Made by a program: the position numbers and the translations under genes | Assembly (NCBI RefSeq): GCF_016793705.1 | Contig: NZ_JAEULO010000035.1 | Location: forward strand, 186,001-250,000 | DNA: 64,000 nucleotides | Origin: Tabrizicola sp. | GTDB lineage: Bacteria > Pseudomonadota > Alphaproteobacteria > Rhodobacterales > Rhodobacteraceae | Direction: 5' to 3' | The notes under the pieces: model-generated | Told to the model about the DNA's origin: nothing | Database searches by the model: none | The model's input: the letters and a program-made list of their open reading frames with translations, nothing else | In this document: in pieces, positions 18,036 through 26,055 of the stretch | How the letters are laid out: each line of letters begins with the position of its first letter | Numbering within the stretch: the first letter of the stretch is position 1

Positions 18036-19175
18036 TCAGGTCCATCCCTTTGAAAGAAGCGCATTTGCATCGCCTAGGGCAGGGGCGGCCTTTGGGGCTG
18101 CGGGACGCTGTCCGTCGAATTTGATCGGCAGCCGGGTGGTCTTCAGCCGCACGTCTCCGCGTTCGACCTCCTGCAGCATGTCCAGCGTTTCCATCATGTC
18201 CATCGCGGCCAGCTCGCGCCAGTCCAGCACCGGCGCGGCCCAGATGTCGGCGGCGACGAAGGCCTCCATCCATTCGGCGCTTGGTTTCGTGGCGAGCGAT
18301 GCCGCCAGTCCGGCCTTGATGCGATCGCGCGCGGTGAAGGGGTCGAGCGAGGCGGTTTCCCTGTCCAGTCCGGTGATCCCGGCCAGAATATCCAGCTTGC
18401 CCATCGCGATGGCGATATGACCATCCGCTGTCGCATAGACCCCGTAGGGGGCCGCCAGATAGGCATGCGCAGGGTTCTGTGCCGACCGCCGGGGCGTCCG
18501 CCCGCCGTCGTTCAGCCAGGTGGTCAGCAACTCGAACTGAAGGTCGGCCAAGACTTCCATCAGCGAGGTTTCGACCAACCCGCCGATCCCATGGCGTTCG
18601 CGGCGGAAGAGGAGCGCCAGCACACCATGCGCCAGCGCAGCACCCGCGAGCACGTCGGCGATGGGCAGGCCGACGGCAACCGGCCCGTCTTCCGCGCCGC
18701 CCGTCAGCCACATCATGCCCGACCGGGCCTGCGCCAGCAGATCCTGGCCGGGCAGGTCCACCCAAGGACCCTCGGTGCCGTAGCCGGTGACCGAGCCGTA
18801 GACCACTTTCGGGTTGATAGCGCGGACAGCCTCGTATCCGAACCCCAGCCGGTCCATCACGCCGGGCCGGAAGTTCTGCAACACCACATCCGCGCCGCGC
18901 ACAAGATCGCGGATCGCCGCGCGGTCGGTTTCGGACTTCATGTCCACGGCAACCGACCGCTTGTTGCGGTTGATCGCGTGGAAGATCGTGCTTTCCCCGC
19001 CGATCCTCGTGTCGGTGAGGTACAGGTGGCGCGACAGATCGCCAGTGCCGATCCGCTCGACCTTGACGACATCGGCACCCATGTCGGCCAGCTTCAGCGC
19101 GGCATAGGGCCCGGCCAGGAACTGGCTGAAGTCGAGGACGCGCAGGCCCTCAAGCGGCAGGGGGGCGGTCGTCAT
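18036..19175 (-). CDS. Class III CoA-transferase (CaiB/BaiF family)
   Basis: A 379-residue family III CoA-transferase. It has GLRVLDFSQFLAGPYAALKLADMGADVVKVE at its N-terminus (residues 10-40), NFRPGVMDRLG near 101-111, GYGTEGPW, and the catalytic aspartate D145 in GQDLLAQARSG. It should move CoA between carboxylic acids, giving a thioester for a MaoC-type enzyme. The CoA donor and acceptor are unknown. Its ATG overlaps the stop of the leaderless solute-binding-like gene, and the second MaoC gene follows, so the three form one operon opposite the sugar pathway genes. Confidence 0.9.
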   Translation of the reverse strand: MTTAPLPLEGLRVLDFSQFLAGPYAALKLADMGADVVKVERIGTGDLSRHLYLTDTRIGGESTIFHAINRNKRSVAVDMKSETDRAAIRDLVRGADVVLQNFRPGVMDRLGFGYEAVRAINPKVVYGSVTGYGTEGPWVDLPGQDLLAQARSGMMWLTGGAEDGPVAVGLPIADVLAGAALAHGVLALLFRRERHGIGGLVETSLMEVLADLQFELLTTWLNDGGRTPRRSAQNPAHAYLAAPYGVYATADGHIAIAMGKLDILAGITGLDRETASLDPFTARDRIKAGLAASLATKPSAEWMEAFVAADIWAAPVLDWRELAAMDMMETLDMLQEVERGDVRLKTTRLPIKFDGQRPAAPKAAPALGDANALLSKGWT

Positions 19176-20311
19176 TCCGGGAAGCTCTCGATGAAGCGTC
19201 GGTCCAGCGCGTCCAGCGCCGCAGCGTGCGAGGTGCGGCCGGTGATCGCATCAAGAACGATATGGCTGCCCGTCTCCTGGAAGGCCATGTAACCCTTGTG
19301 GCGCGGTCGCAGCCAGGCGCACTCATGCGTCAGGCGGGTGTCGGCGTAAGCATTGCCCACGGCGGAGTTCACGGAAGCATCGCCCCAGGCGCGGGCGTTG
19401 CCGGGCTGCCCGTTGTGCTTTGTATAGAGCCCGCGCTGCACCGTCGCCGAGGCGAGCCAGACCGCGAAGCGGGTGCAAAGCTCGGGCTGGGCGGTCCGGG
19501 CCGAGACGGCGATCCCGGTCCCACCGAGGGCCGACCCGATGGGACCGCCATGGCCAATGGCGGGCATGTCGTGGAAGGCGATGCGGTTGGACCGATAGCC
19601 CTCTCGCGCGTAGGGCGCATAAAGGTAGGTCAGCGGGATGATCCGGCTCCGGGAGCTTTCGGCCAAGGCGTTCAGCGCGGCAATCGGGTCCATCTTTTGG
19701 CAGGCCGGATCGACCAGCTCGGCCAGCGCTTGAAGCGCCGACAGCACGGCAAGGCCGGTTCTGCGGTCGACCAGCGGCCCCTTGGTCACCGCACAGGGAT
19801 CGCCCAGGTTGGCGGCGAGGGTGAAGAAGCCCATCAGGACATGCGGTGGTCGCAGCGGCCAGAGGACGGCCCCGTCGCGCGCGGCGGACATGACCTGATC
19901 CCAGCGCAGGGCCGGCGTCGGTTGCAGGTCGGGCCGGATCGCCTGGACCTGCGTCGCCGCGTCGATCGGCAGGGCCCATTGCCGTCCAGCCAGCCGGTAG
20001 GAAGCGAAGCTCTTGCCCACGGTGTCGGCCTCGAGCTGCAACAGGCTGTCGGCATCGGCATGCAGGTCGAGCGGCAAGAGGCACCCGTCGGCCACCACGG
20101 CGCCGACATGGGGATGGTCGATCACCATGAGGTCATAGGCTGCAGCAAGTTCATCCACCGGGGTGGATTCGAACCCTTGAAGCGACCGCTTGTCCCAGTC
20201 GATGCGGACACCGGGATGCAGCCTGGCAAACTCCGCCGCCGCCGCCACGACCGGATCATAGCCCCGTGGATCGGACCAAGTCATGCCCTTCAGGACGATT
20301 TCCGTTGCCAA
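19172..20311 (-). CDS. Leaderless solute-binding-protein-like protein
   Basis: A 379-residue protein with the fold pattern of family 1 extracellular solute-binding proteins (WSDPRGYDPVVAAAAEFAR, DLMVIDHPHVGAV, LPIDAATQV, FAVWLASATVQRGLY). It has no signal peptide or lipobox; the N-terminus is MATEIVLKGMTWSDP. The start is a TTG at 20309-20311 with GGAGG seven bases upstream. Codons further upstream do not encode a leader. It is therefore probably cytoplasmic, where it could bind the pathway substrate or a metabolite for the CoA-transferase encoded four bases into its end. No permease accompanies it. Its function is unknown. Confidence 0.8.
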   Translation of the reverse strand: MATEIVLKGMTWSDPRGYDPVVAAAAEFARLHPGVRIDWDKRSLQGFESTPVDELAAAYDLMVIDHPHVGAVVADGCLLPLDLHADADSLLQLEADTVGKSFASYRLAGRQWALPIDAATQVQAIRPDLQPTPALRWDQVMSAARDGAVLWPLRPPHVLMGFFTLAANLGDPCAVTKGPLVDRRTGLAVLSALQALAELVDPACQKMDPIAALNALAESSRSRIIPLTYLYAPYAREGYRSNRIAFHDMPAIGHGGPIGSALGGTGIAVSARTAQPELCTRFAVWLASATVQRGLYTKHNGQPGNARAWGDASVNSAVGNAYADTRLTHECAWLRPRHKGYMAFQETGSHIVLDAITGRTSHAAALDALDRRFIESFPE

Positions 20312-20370
20312 ATCCGGTCCTCCACCTTCTGTCGCTTTGTAGCAAGATACAATTTACAAGTAAAACGTAT

Positions 20371-20414
20371 TTTCACATTTCAAATCCAGCGGCGGATTTG
20401 ATTTCACATTTGAA
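20371..20414. promoter_or_regulatory. Candidate IclR operator in the divergent promoter
   Basis: The 135-base AT-rich gap between the solute-binding-like gene and the IclR gene holds a perfect dyad CAAATCC-N6-GGATTTG (20381-20400). It is flanked by two direct copies of TTTCACATTT (20371-20380 and 20402-20411). Similar GGATATGAAAT occurs at 7112-7122. This is the likely autoregulatory and operon-control site of the adjacent IclR protein. Confidence 0.5.
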
Positions 20415-20446
20415 CCCATGCTATCGCTGGCGAAGGGAGAGACGGC

Positions 20447-21265
20447 ATGGCGCGCAGGGATGAGGACGACGACCAGTTCGACGAGGGCGAGGGTCCGGAA
20501 GACAAGTATCGGGCGCCGGCCCTGTCGAAAGGGCTCGACATCCTGGAACATCTGGCAAGCGAGGCCGAGGGCAAGACCCAGGCCGAGATTGCGAAGACGC
20601 TGGGGCGCACCACCTCCGAGATCTTCCGGATGCTGATGGTCCTGCGCAAACGCGGCTATGTGCATCTGAACGAGGAGGATGACCGTTACAGCCTGACGAC
20701 CAAGCTGTTCGAGATCGCCCATCGCCATCCGCCGGTGCGCCGCCTGACCAGCATCGCGGGCGAGGCGATGCAGAAGCTTGCCAACCGCATCAACCAGTCC
20801 ATGCACCTGGCGATCCTGCATTCGGGCAAGGTCCTGGTGATCGCGCAGGTGGACTGCAACGACAACAACATCACCGCAGTGCGTCTGGGCGCGCAGATAT
20901 CGCTGTACGACACGTCCTCCGGCCGCGTGCTTGCGGCCTGGATGGACGAGGACGCCCTCGCGGCTCTGCTGGTGGATGCGGGACCTGGCAGTGGGGACCG
21001 ACAGGCCGCCTTTATCACCGATCTGACTGCCGTTCGGTCAATGGGTTATGCCCAGAACGAGTCCTTCACCATCGCAGGTGTGACCAACATTTCCGCGCCC
21101 GTCCGTGACATGACAGGTCGCGTTGTTGCGGCGATCACCATTCCGTTCATCCGGCGCCTTTCGGGGACCAACACGGTATCGGTCGACGGAGCGAGAGAAG
21201 AGCTGCTCGTGATGGCTGCCACAGTGTCGAAGCGGTTGGGGGCCGGAGCAACAGGCACGACCTGA
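20447..21265 (+). CDS. IclR-family transcriptional regulator of the catabolic island
   Basis: A 272-residue IclR regulator. It has an acidic N-terminal tail (residues 1-22), a winged helix-turn-helix near 25-85 (GLDILEHLASEAEGKTQAEI, GRTTSEIFRMLMVLRKRGYV), and the IclR ligand domain (LYDTSSGRVLAAWM, NISAPVRDMTGRVVAAITI). The start is set by AAGGGAGAG upstream. It is divergent from the CoA-transferase operon across a dyad-rich gap. IclR proteins typically control such sugar-acid operons and respond to a pathway intermediate. Confidence 0.88.
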   Translation: MARRDEDDDQFDEGEGPEDKYRAPALSKGLDILEHLASEAEGKTQAEIAKTLGRTTSEIFRMLMVLRKRGYVHLNEEDDRYSLTTKLFEIAHRHPPVRRLTSIAGEAMQKLANRINQSMHLAILHSGKVLVIAQVDCNDNNITAVRLGAQISLYDTSSGRVLAAWMDEDALAALLVDAGPGSGDRQAAFITDLTAVRSMGYAQNESFTIAGVTNISAPVRDMTGRVVAAITIPFIRRLSGTNTVSVDGAREELLVMAATVSKRLGAGATGTT

Positions 21266-21298
21266 ACAGGGCCAAGGATCGAAGGATCGGCCTGGCGA

Positions 21299-22300
21299 CT
21301 ATTTCACCACGAACCCATGCGCAAACGGATCGCGGTCGTCGATGAAGATCGTGTTGATCCCCGTCTGCCGGGCCCAGCCGGCGATCGAGGGTACAATCGC
21401 CTCCCTCCCCGCCACCTTTGCCGCGGCCTCGACCCGGCCTTTGAAGATCGAGCCGATGATGCTCTCATGGTGGAACTCGTCCCCCACGGCCAGTTTCCCC
21501 TTCGCCGCCAACTGCGCCATCCGGGCCGAGGTCCCCGTCCCGCAGGGGCTGCGATCAATGGCTTTTTCCCCGTAAAACACGGCGTTACGGGCATGGGCGC
21601 CCGGCACCGTCGGCTTGCCGGTCCACAGGATATGGCTTAGCCCGGTGATCGCCGGATGCTCGGGATGCACGAACTCATACTTCGCATTCAGCGCGGTGCG
21701 AAGCTTCGGCGACCAGCCCACCAGCTCCCCCGCCGTATGGTCGGCCATGTCGCGGAAACACGTCTGCGGCTCGACGATGGCATAGAAGTTGCCTCCATAG
21801 GCGACGTCCACTACCACCTCGCCCAGACCCTCGACTTCTGCCGTAAGCCCTTCTGCATAAAGGAAACCCGGCACATTGGTCAGCCGCACCTCCTCGACGA
21901 ACCGCCCTTCCTGTATATACGAAACTTCCACCCGCCCAGCCGGAGCATCCACCGCCAGCCGACCCGGTTCGCGGGGCGTGATGAGGCCGTTTTCAAGGCC
22001 CATCGTCACCGTCCCGATCAGCCCATGCCCGCACATCGGCAGGCAACCGGAGGTCTCGATGAACAGCACCCCCACGTCGCAATCCGCCCGCGTCGGCGGG
22101 TAGAGGATCGAGCCCGACATCATGTCATGCCCCCGCGGCTCATACATCAGCCCGGTCCGTATCCAGTCGTAATCCTTCAGGAAATGCGCCCGGCGCTCCA
22201 GCATGGTCGCCCCCTCCAGCCGCGGTCCGCCGCCCGAGACCAGCCGCACAGGGTTGCCGCAGGTGTGGCCGTCGATGCAGGAGAACGTATATACAGCCAT
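21299..22300 (-). CDS. 4-hydroxyproline 2-epimerase (proline racemase family)
   Basis: A 333-residue proline-racemase-fold enzyme. The two catalytic cysteines are C90 (MCGHGLIG) and C253 (SPCGTGTSA), so it should be a Cys/Cys racemase or epimerase and not a Cys/Thr dehydratase. The usual product is cis-4-hydroxy-D-proline from trans-4-hydroxy-L-proline. The next genes on the strand encode the FAD oxidase and the DapA-like deaminase of the same pathway. The ATG is one base downstream of the oxidase stop. It is the last gene of the operon and converges with the IclR gene. Confidence 0.92.
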   Translation of the reverse strand: MAVYTFSCIDGHTCGNPVRLVSGGGPRLEGATMLERRAHFLKDYDWIRTGLMYEPRGHDMMSGSILYPPTRADCDVGVLFIETSGCLPMCGHGLIGTVTMGLENGLITPREPGRLAVDAPAGRVEVSYIQEGRFVEEVRLTNVPGFLYAEGLTAEVEGLGEVVVDVAYGGNFYAIVEPQTCFRDMADHTAGELVGWSPKLRTALNAKYEFVHPEHPAITGLSHILWTGKPTVPGAHARNAVFYGEKAIDRSPCGTGTSARMAQLAAKGKLAVGDEFHHESIIGSIFKGRVEAAAKVAGREAIVPSIAGWARQTGINTIFIDDRDPFAHGFVVK

Positions 22301-22301
22301 G

Positions 22302-23534
22302 TCAGAACCTTTGCGGGCTGAAGGAGGCCAGGTCCACTGGCGGGGTCCGGTCCGTGAGAAGATCGGCCACGATCCGGGCGGTCCCGGCGCATTGGGTCAG
22401 GCCCAGATGACCGTGACCGAAGGCATATACAATCTGTGGCGAAACTCGCGACCGCCCGATGGCGGGCAGACTGTCGGGAAGCGAGGGACGGAAGCCCATC
22501 CAACGCGTACCGCCCTCTGTAGTCAGGTCCGGCAGAAAAGCCTTTGCTTTCTGCAGCATGGCGTCTGACCGCCGGTAATTCGGTGGCAGCGAGAGCCCGC
22601 CCAGTTCTACCGCGCCACCGACTCGGATGCCGGAGGACAGGCGCGTGATGACGAAACCGTGGCCGCCGAAGGTGATTTGACAGCGGAGGTCCACCGCGCC
22701 CGGTGGCAGGGTGGTGTTGTAACCGCGCTCGGTCTCCAGCGGGATGCGCTCGCCCAGCGTCGCCGCGATCCGGTGCGAGAAGGCCCCCGCTGCCAGCACG
22801 ACCTTGTCGGCGAGAAGCAGTTCGCCCTTGGTGCGTATACACACACCCCTCTCCTGCGGCTCCAGGCCGGTCACCTCGGCGCGCAGGATCTCGCCGCCCT
22901 GCGCACGAAATCGCGCCGCCAGCGCAAGCATGTGCTCCAGGGGATCGGCAATGGAATACCAGCCGGGGGTGAAGGTGCCATGCGTGAAGCGGGGCGCGAG
23001 GCCGGGTTGCAGGCCCTGCATCTCCTCGGCCGTCAGATGCCGGAATTCGATCCCGTGCGCATCGCGCGCCCTCCAGCCGGGCAGCGATGCCCGAAACTCC
23101 GCCTCGCCTTCATAGACCTGGAGATTCCCATCCTTGCGCAACATCGGAAGCGTGCCGGTCGCCGCCAGGAACGGCTCCAGCTCGGCCTTTGAAAGGTCCA
23201 TCAGCGCTGTCTGCGCCGTGGTCGAGGCCGCGACGGCTCGGGGCGAACAGGCGCGCCAGAAGCGGTAGAGCCATGGAGCGATGCGTAGCGCATATGCGGG
23301 CGGGATTGTCAGCGGACCGAGCGGGTCCAGCAGCCATTTCGGCGCCTTTTTCAGGATGCCGGGCGAGGCCAGCGGCAGGATGTCGGTGAAGGCGAAGGCC
23401 CCGGCATTGCCTGCCGAGGCTCCTGCGGCGGGACCTTCGCGGTCCACCACCGTGACGGACAATCCCCGGGCCTGCGCCATCAGGGCAGTGGACAGCCCGA
23501 TAACCCCTGCGCCGATGACGACGATCCGTGTCAT
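22302..23534 (-). CDS. FAD-dependent D-hydroxyproline dehydrogenase/oxidase (DadA/DAAO-like)
   Basis: A 410-residue FAD oxidoreductase with the N-terminal dinucleotide motif VVIGAGVIGLSTALMAQ, then VVDREGPAAGASAGNAG. The C-terminal part is typical of DadA-like D-amino-acid dehydrogenases (GFRPSLPDSLPAIGRS, YAFGHGHLGLTQCAGTAR). Between the epimerase and deaminase genes it should oxidise cis-4-hydroxy-D-proline to 1-pyrroline-4-hydroxy-2-carboxylate. I chose the ATG at 23532-23534, which leaves one base after the upstream stop and starts five residues before the FAD motif. Confidence 0.88.
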   Translation of the reverse strand: MTRIVVIGAGVIGLSTALMAQARGLSVTVVDREGPAAGASAGNAGAFAFTDILPLASPGILKKAPKWLLDPLGPLTIPPAYALRIAPWLYRFWRACSPRAVAASTTAQTALMDLSKAELEPFLAATGTLPMLRKDGNLQVYEGEAEFRASLPGWRARDAHGIEFRHLTAEEMQGLQPGLAPRFTHGTFTPGWYSIADPLEHMLALAARFRAQGGEILRAEVTGLEPQERGVCIRTKGELLLADKVVLAAGAFSHRIAATLGERIPLETERGYNTTLPPGAVDLRCQITFGGHGFVITRLSSGIRVGGAVELGGLSLPPNYRRSDAMLQKAKAFLPDLTTEGGTRWMGFRPSLPDSLPAIGRSRVSPQIVYAFGHGHLGLTQCAGTARIVADLLTDRTPPVDLASFSPQRF

Positions 23535-23535
23535 G

Positions 23536-24495
23536 TCAGGCGGCGTATTTCCGCGCCTCCGGCTGCTTCGCCCAATCGGCATACCACGCGTCGAACATCC
23601 GAAGCTGCGCCTCGATGAAGCCCTTCTGGCTGGCCGACAGCTGATCTTCCGCGTTGAAATGGTGAGTATAGGCCGCTTCGCCGCGCATCACCATCATGTG
23701 CTTGAAGAACAGCACCAGATCAGGTCCGGCGTCGACTTCCGACAGCACCTGCATCGCCTGATCCAGCTCATAGGCCAGCCGCCGCGCCTCGGCATCGCCC
23801 TTCTGCGCAGCCTTGCAGAGCGAGACCAGATGCAGCACCTCGCGCGGGAGGACGTTGCCGATCCCGGTGATCGCGCCATCGGCGTTGCAGTTGACATAGC
23901 CGTGATAGACGGCGGTATCGACGCCGATCATCAGCTTCAGGTCCGGCGAAGCCCCGGTGATCGCGTTTGCGGCATAGGACAGGTCGTCATAGCCGCCGAA
24001 TTCCTTGAAGCCGACCAGGTTCGGATGCTCGGCCCTGAGCTGGAAGAACAGGTCGGCCTTGGTGGAATAGCCGTAATAGGGGCTGTTGTAGATCACCGCC
24101 GGAAGGGTCGGGGCAGCCGAGAGGACCGCCTTGAAATGCGCCCGCTGCGCCGCGACCACGGTGCCGCGCGACAGGAGGCGCGGGATCACCATCAAACCAT
24201 GCGCGCCGACCCTCTGGGCATGGGCGGCGATGGCGGCGGCGGTGGCGGTATTCACCGCGCCGGTGCCGACCACGACCTTGATCCCGGCCTTCACCAGCCG
24301 CTCCACCCCTTCCATCCGCTGCTCTGTGGTCAGGAGCGGCCAGTCGCCCATCGAGCCGCAATAGACCACGGCCGACATGCCGAGCCCGACCAGTTCCTTG
24401 GCCTTGGCGACAAGTGTTTCGAAATCGGGCGATCGGTCTGCCTTGCAGGGAGTCATCAGCGCCGGGATGGTACCCGAGAAGATTTCAGACTTCAT
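23536..24495 (-). CDS. 1-pyrroline-4-hydroxy-2-carboxylate deaminase (DapA family)
   Basis: A 319-residue DapA/KDG-aldolase superfamily TIM barrel. The Schiff-base lysine is K164 (VGFKEFGG) and the tyrosine motif is YNSPYYG near 137-142. It is longer than DapA and matches the deaminase that converts 1-pyrroline-4-hydroxy-2-carboxylate to 2-oxoglutarate semialdehyde. The ATG at 24495 has a perfect AGGAGG eight bases upstream. It is the first gene of the hydroxyproline operon, 114 bases downstream of the GntR gene. The semialdehyde dehydrogenase for the last step is not in this window. Confidence 0.87.
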   Translation of the reverse strand: MKSEIFSGTIPALMTPCKADRSPDFETLVAKAKELVGLGMSAVVYCGSMGDWPLLTTEQRMEGVERLVKAGIKVVVGTGAVNTATAAAIAAHAQRVGAHGLMVIPRLLSRGTVVAAQRAHFKAVLSAAPTLPAVIYNSPYYGYSTKADLFFQLRAEHPNLVGFKEFGGYDDLSYAANAITGASPDLKLMIGVDTAVYHGYVNCNADGAITGIGNVLPREVLHLVSLCKAAQKGDAEARRLAYELDQAMQVLSEVDAGPDLVLFFKHMMVMRGEAAYTHHFNAEDQLSASQKGFIEAQLRMFDAWYADWAKQPEARKYAA

Positions 24496-24559
24496 GATTG
24501 CAATCCTCCTATAGCGGCCGAATCCGCATCCTGATCCCAGCATATATCTTGCATTTTAT

Positions 24560-24569
24560 TTGTCGACAA
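24560..24569. promoter_or_regulatory. GntR operator candidate before the hydroxyproline operon
   Basis: A perfect ten-base palindrome TTGTCGACAA lies in an AT-rich region 65 bases upstream of the deaminase ATG. Nine of its bases (TTGTCGACA) recur just upstream of the gntR start at 25322-25330. Spacing and repetition fit a FadR-type GntR operator. Confidence 0.55.
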
Positions 24570-24609
24570 GATTTTTACATATAATTTCAATAGGAAAGGC
24601 GAAGTTGCC

Positions 24610-25311
24610 CTAGATCTCTATGTCCTGCCGAAGGTCGCGGGCCATCATCCCCTGGATTTGCCGGACGATCTTGTCGGCATGGTCCTTCGCCAGCCGGTCG
24701 CATGTATCTACATCCCGCGCCGCCACCGCTGCGATGATCGCCTCGTGCTCTTGTATATACGGGTGTGGCAGGCGCGGCTCGAAGGTCGGGTAATAGTAGA
24801 GCCGCAGGATGCGCCGCCCCTCGTCCAGAAGGCGCGAAAAGAGTTGCAGATAATAGGGGTTCCGCCCCGCCTCGGCGATGGCGACGTGGAAATCGCGGTT
24901 CAGCTGGATCATCCCCGCCGTATCGCCCGCCAGCACGGCTTCCGCAAAGACCGCCTGCCGGGCACGGATCGCCTGAAGGTCGGCCTCGTCATGGAACTGC
25001 GCCGCCAGCCTTGTGGTGACGCGGTACATCAGAGTCAGCGCGTCGAAAAAGTGATGCAGGTTCGGGAAGTCGATCTGCGAAACCACTGTTGAGCGGTTGG
25101 GCAACAGCGTCACCAGCCCGTCGCCCGCCAGCCGCACCAGCGCCTCGCGGACCGGGGTGCGTGACATGCTCAGCCGCTCGGCCAGGCCGATCTCGTCGAT
25201 CGGTTCACCGGGTTGCAGGACAAGGTTCAGGATCTCGTCCCGCAGCGTGTCATAGACGAAGCGCGCCCCGGTACCGCGCTTGCGTTCCTGCTGGTCATCC
25301 GCTTCGGTCAT
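24610..25311 (-). CDS. GntR/FadR-family regulator of hydroxyproline catabolism
   Basis: A 233-residue regulator. It has an N-terminal winged helix (residues about 15-80, with LAERLSMSRTPVREALVRL) and a C-terminal all-helical FCD ligand domain (LNRDFHVAIAEAG, HEAIIAAVAARD). The start at 25311 removes a leader that would run into the neighbouring promoter. It lies just upstream of the deaminase-oxidase-epimerase operon on the same strand, and near-identical palindromes precede both transcription units. It therefore probably represses both until hydroxyproline or an intermediate is present. Confidence 0.87.
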   Translation of the reverse strand: MTEADDQQERKRGTGARFVYDTLRDEILNLVLQPGEPIDEIGLAERLSMSRTPVREALVRLAGDGLVTLLPNRSTVVSQIDFPNLHHFFDALTLMYRVTTRLAAQFHDEADLQAIRARQAVFAEAVLAGDTAGMIQLNRDFHVAIAEAGRNPYYLQLFSRLLDEGRRILRLYYYPTFEPRLPHPYIQEHEAIIAAVAARDVDTCDRLAKDHADKIVRQIQGMMARDLRQDIEI

Positions 25312-25321
25312 GCCGCCCCGC

Positions 25322-25330
25322 TTGTCGACA
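25322..25330. promoter_or_regulatory. GntR operator candidate before gntR
   Basis: TTGTCGACA lies 11 bases upstream of the gntR start codon. It is identical to nine bases of the ten-base palindrome before the hydroxyproline operon. Binding here would block the ribosome-site region and suggests autorepression. Confidence 0.5.
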
Positions 25331-25364
25331 GAAGGAATACAGCACGCCGCCCATAGCGCAAGCG

Positions 25365-25784
25365 TCAGGGGTCGACACCCCCCAGCTGGCAGATGATCGC
25401 CCATTCCTCGTCACTGACCGGCTGCACCGATAGACGCGAGTTGTTGACCAGAACCATCTTCTCCAGCCCCGGCGTGACCTTGCATTCCTCGAGGCTGATC
25501 CCCCGCTTCAACGGCTTTACCGCCTTGATCCAGACGCAGTCCCAGCGCGAGTCGTCGGTGGTGCTGTCGGTGCTGCTTTCGCGGCAGACCTCGACGATCC
25601 CGACGATCTCTTTCCCGATGTTCGAGTGGTAGAAGAACCCCCGGTCGCCAATCTTCATCGCCCGCATGTTGTTGCGCGCCTGATAGTTGCGGACGCCGTG
25701 CCATTCCTCGCCCTGATCGCCCTTGGCGACCTGGTGGTCCCAGCCCCAGACATCGGGTTCCGACTTGAAAAGCCAATGGTTCAT
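25365..25784 (-). CDS. EVE-domain protein
   Basis: A 139-residue protein made of one EVE (PUA-like) domain, starting MNHWLFKSEP. It has the typical EEWHGVRNYQARNNMRAMKIGD and GFFYHSN segments. EVE domains bind modified nucleobases in DNA or RNA. The single-domain housekeeping form of proteobacteria is of unsettled function. The stop lies close to the hydroxyproline regulator, but its ATG overlaps the stop of the YCII gene (ATGA), so it belongs with the gpsA-tsaD group. I dropped six residues from the longest frame to begin at MNHW. Confidence 0.88.
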   Translation of the reverse strand: MNHWLFKSEPDVWGWDHQVAKGDQGEEWHGVRNYQARNNMRAMKIGDRGFFYHSNIGKEIVGIVEVCRESSTDSTTDDSRWDCVWIKAVKPLKRGISLEECKVTPGLEKMVLVNNSRLSVQPVSDEEWAIICQLGGVDP

Positions 25785-26053
25785 CCGATCACCCGTTTCC
25801 ATTCCTGAATCATTACGGACTGGAACAGCCCCGCCTTGGCATAGGGATCATCCGACGCCCAAGCTTCCGCGTCAGCCTTCGAGCCCACCCCAAGCACCAC
25901 CAAGCTCCCGCACATCTGCCCCGCCGCGTCGATGAACGGCCCGGCCTGCTCCACCACGCCGGTCTCCTGTATATACGCCAGATGCGCGGCGCGGTTGTCG
26001 ACCCTTGTTTGCAGGGCGTTGGGTTTGTCGAGGCAGATCAGTGCGTAACGCAT
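25781..26053 (-). CDS. YCII-family protein
   Basis: A 90-residue YciI-like ferredoxin-fold protein (RYALICLDKPN, HLAYIQETG, GVGSKADAEAWASDDPYAKAGLF). Family members are thought to be small enzymes or accessory proteins, and none of its own sequence settles a reaction. I chose the ATG at 26051-26053 because AGGA lies six bases before it. An ATG two codons upstream overlaps the gpsA stop as ATGA but has no room for a ribosome site. It sits between gpsA and the EVE gene in a compact operon. Confidence 0.82.
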   Translation of the reverse strand: MRYALICLDKPNALQTRVDNRAAHLAYIQETGVVEQAGPFIDAAGQMCGSLVVLGVGSKADAEAWASDDPYAKAGLFQSVMIQEWKRVIG

Positions 26054-26055
26054 TG

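Noticed and set aside
21266-21298. Hairpin between the IclR and epimerase genes
   Set aside because: GGCC arms around a 13-base loop are too short to claim a terminator.
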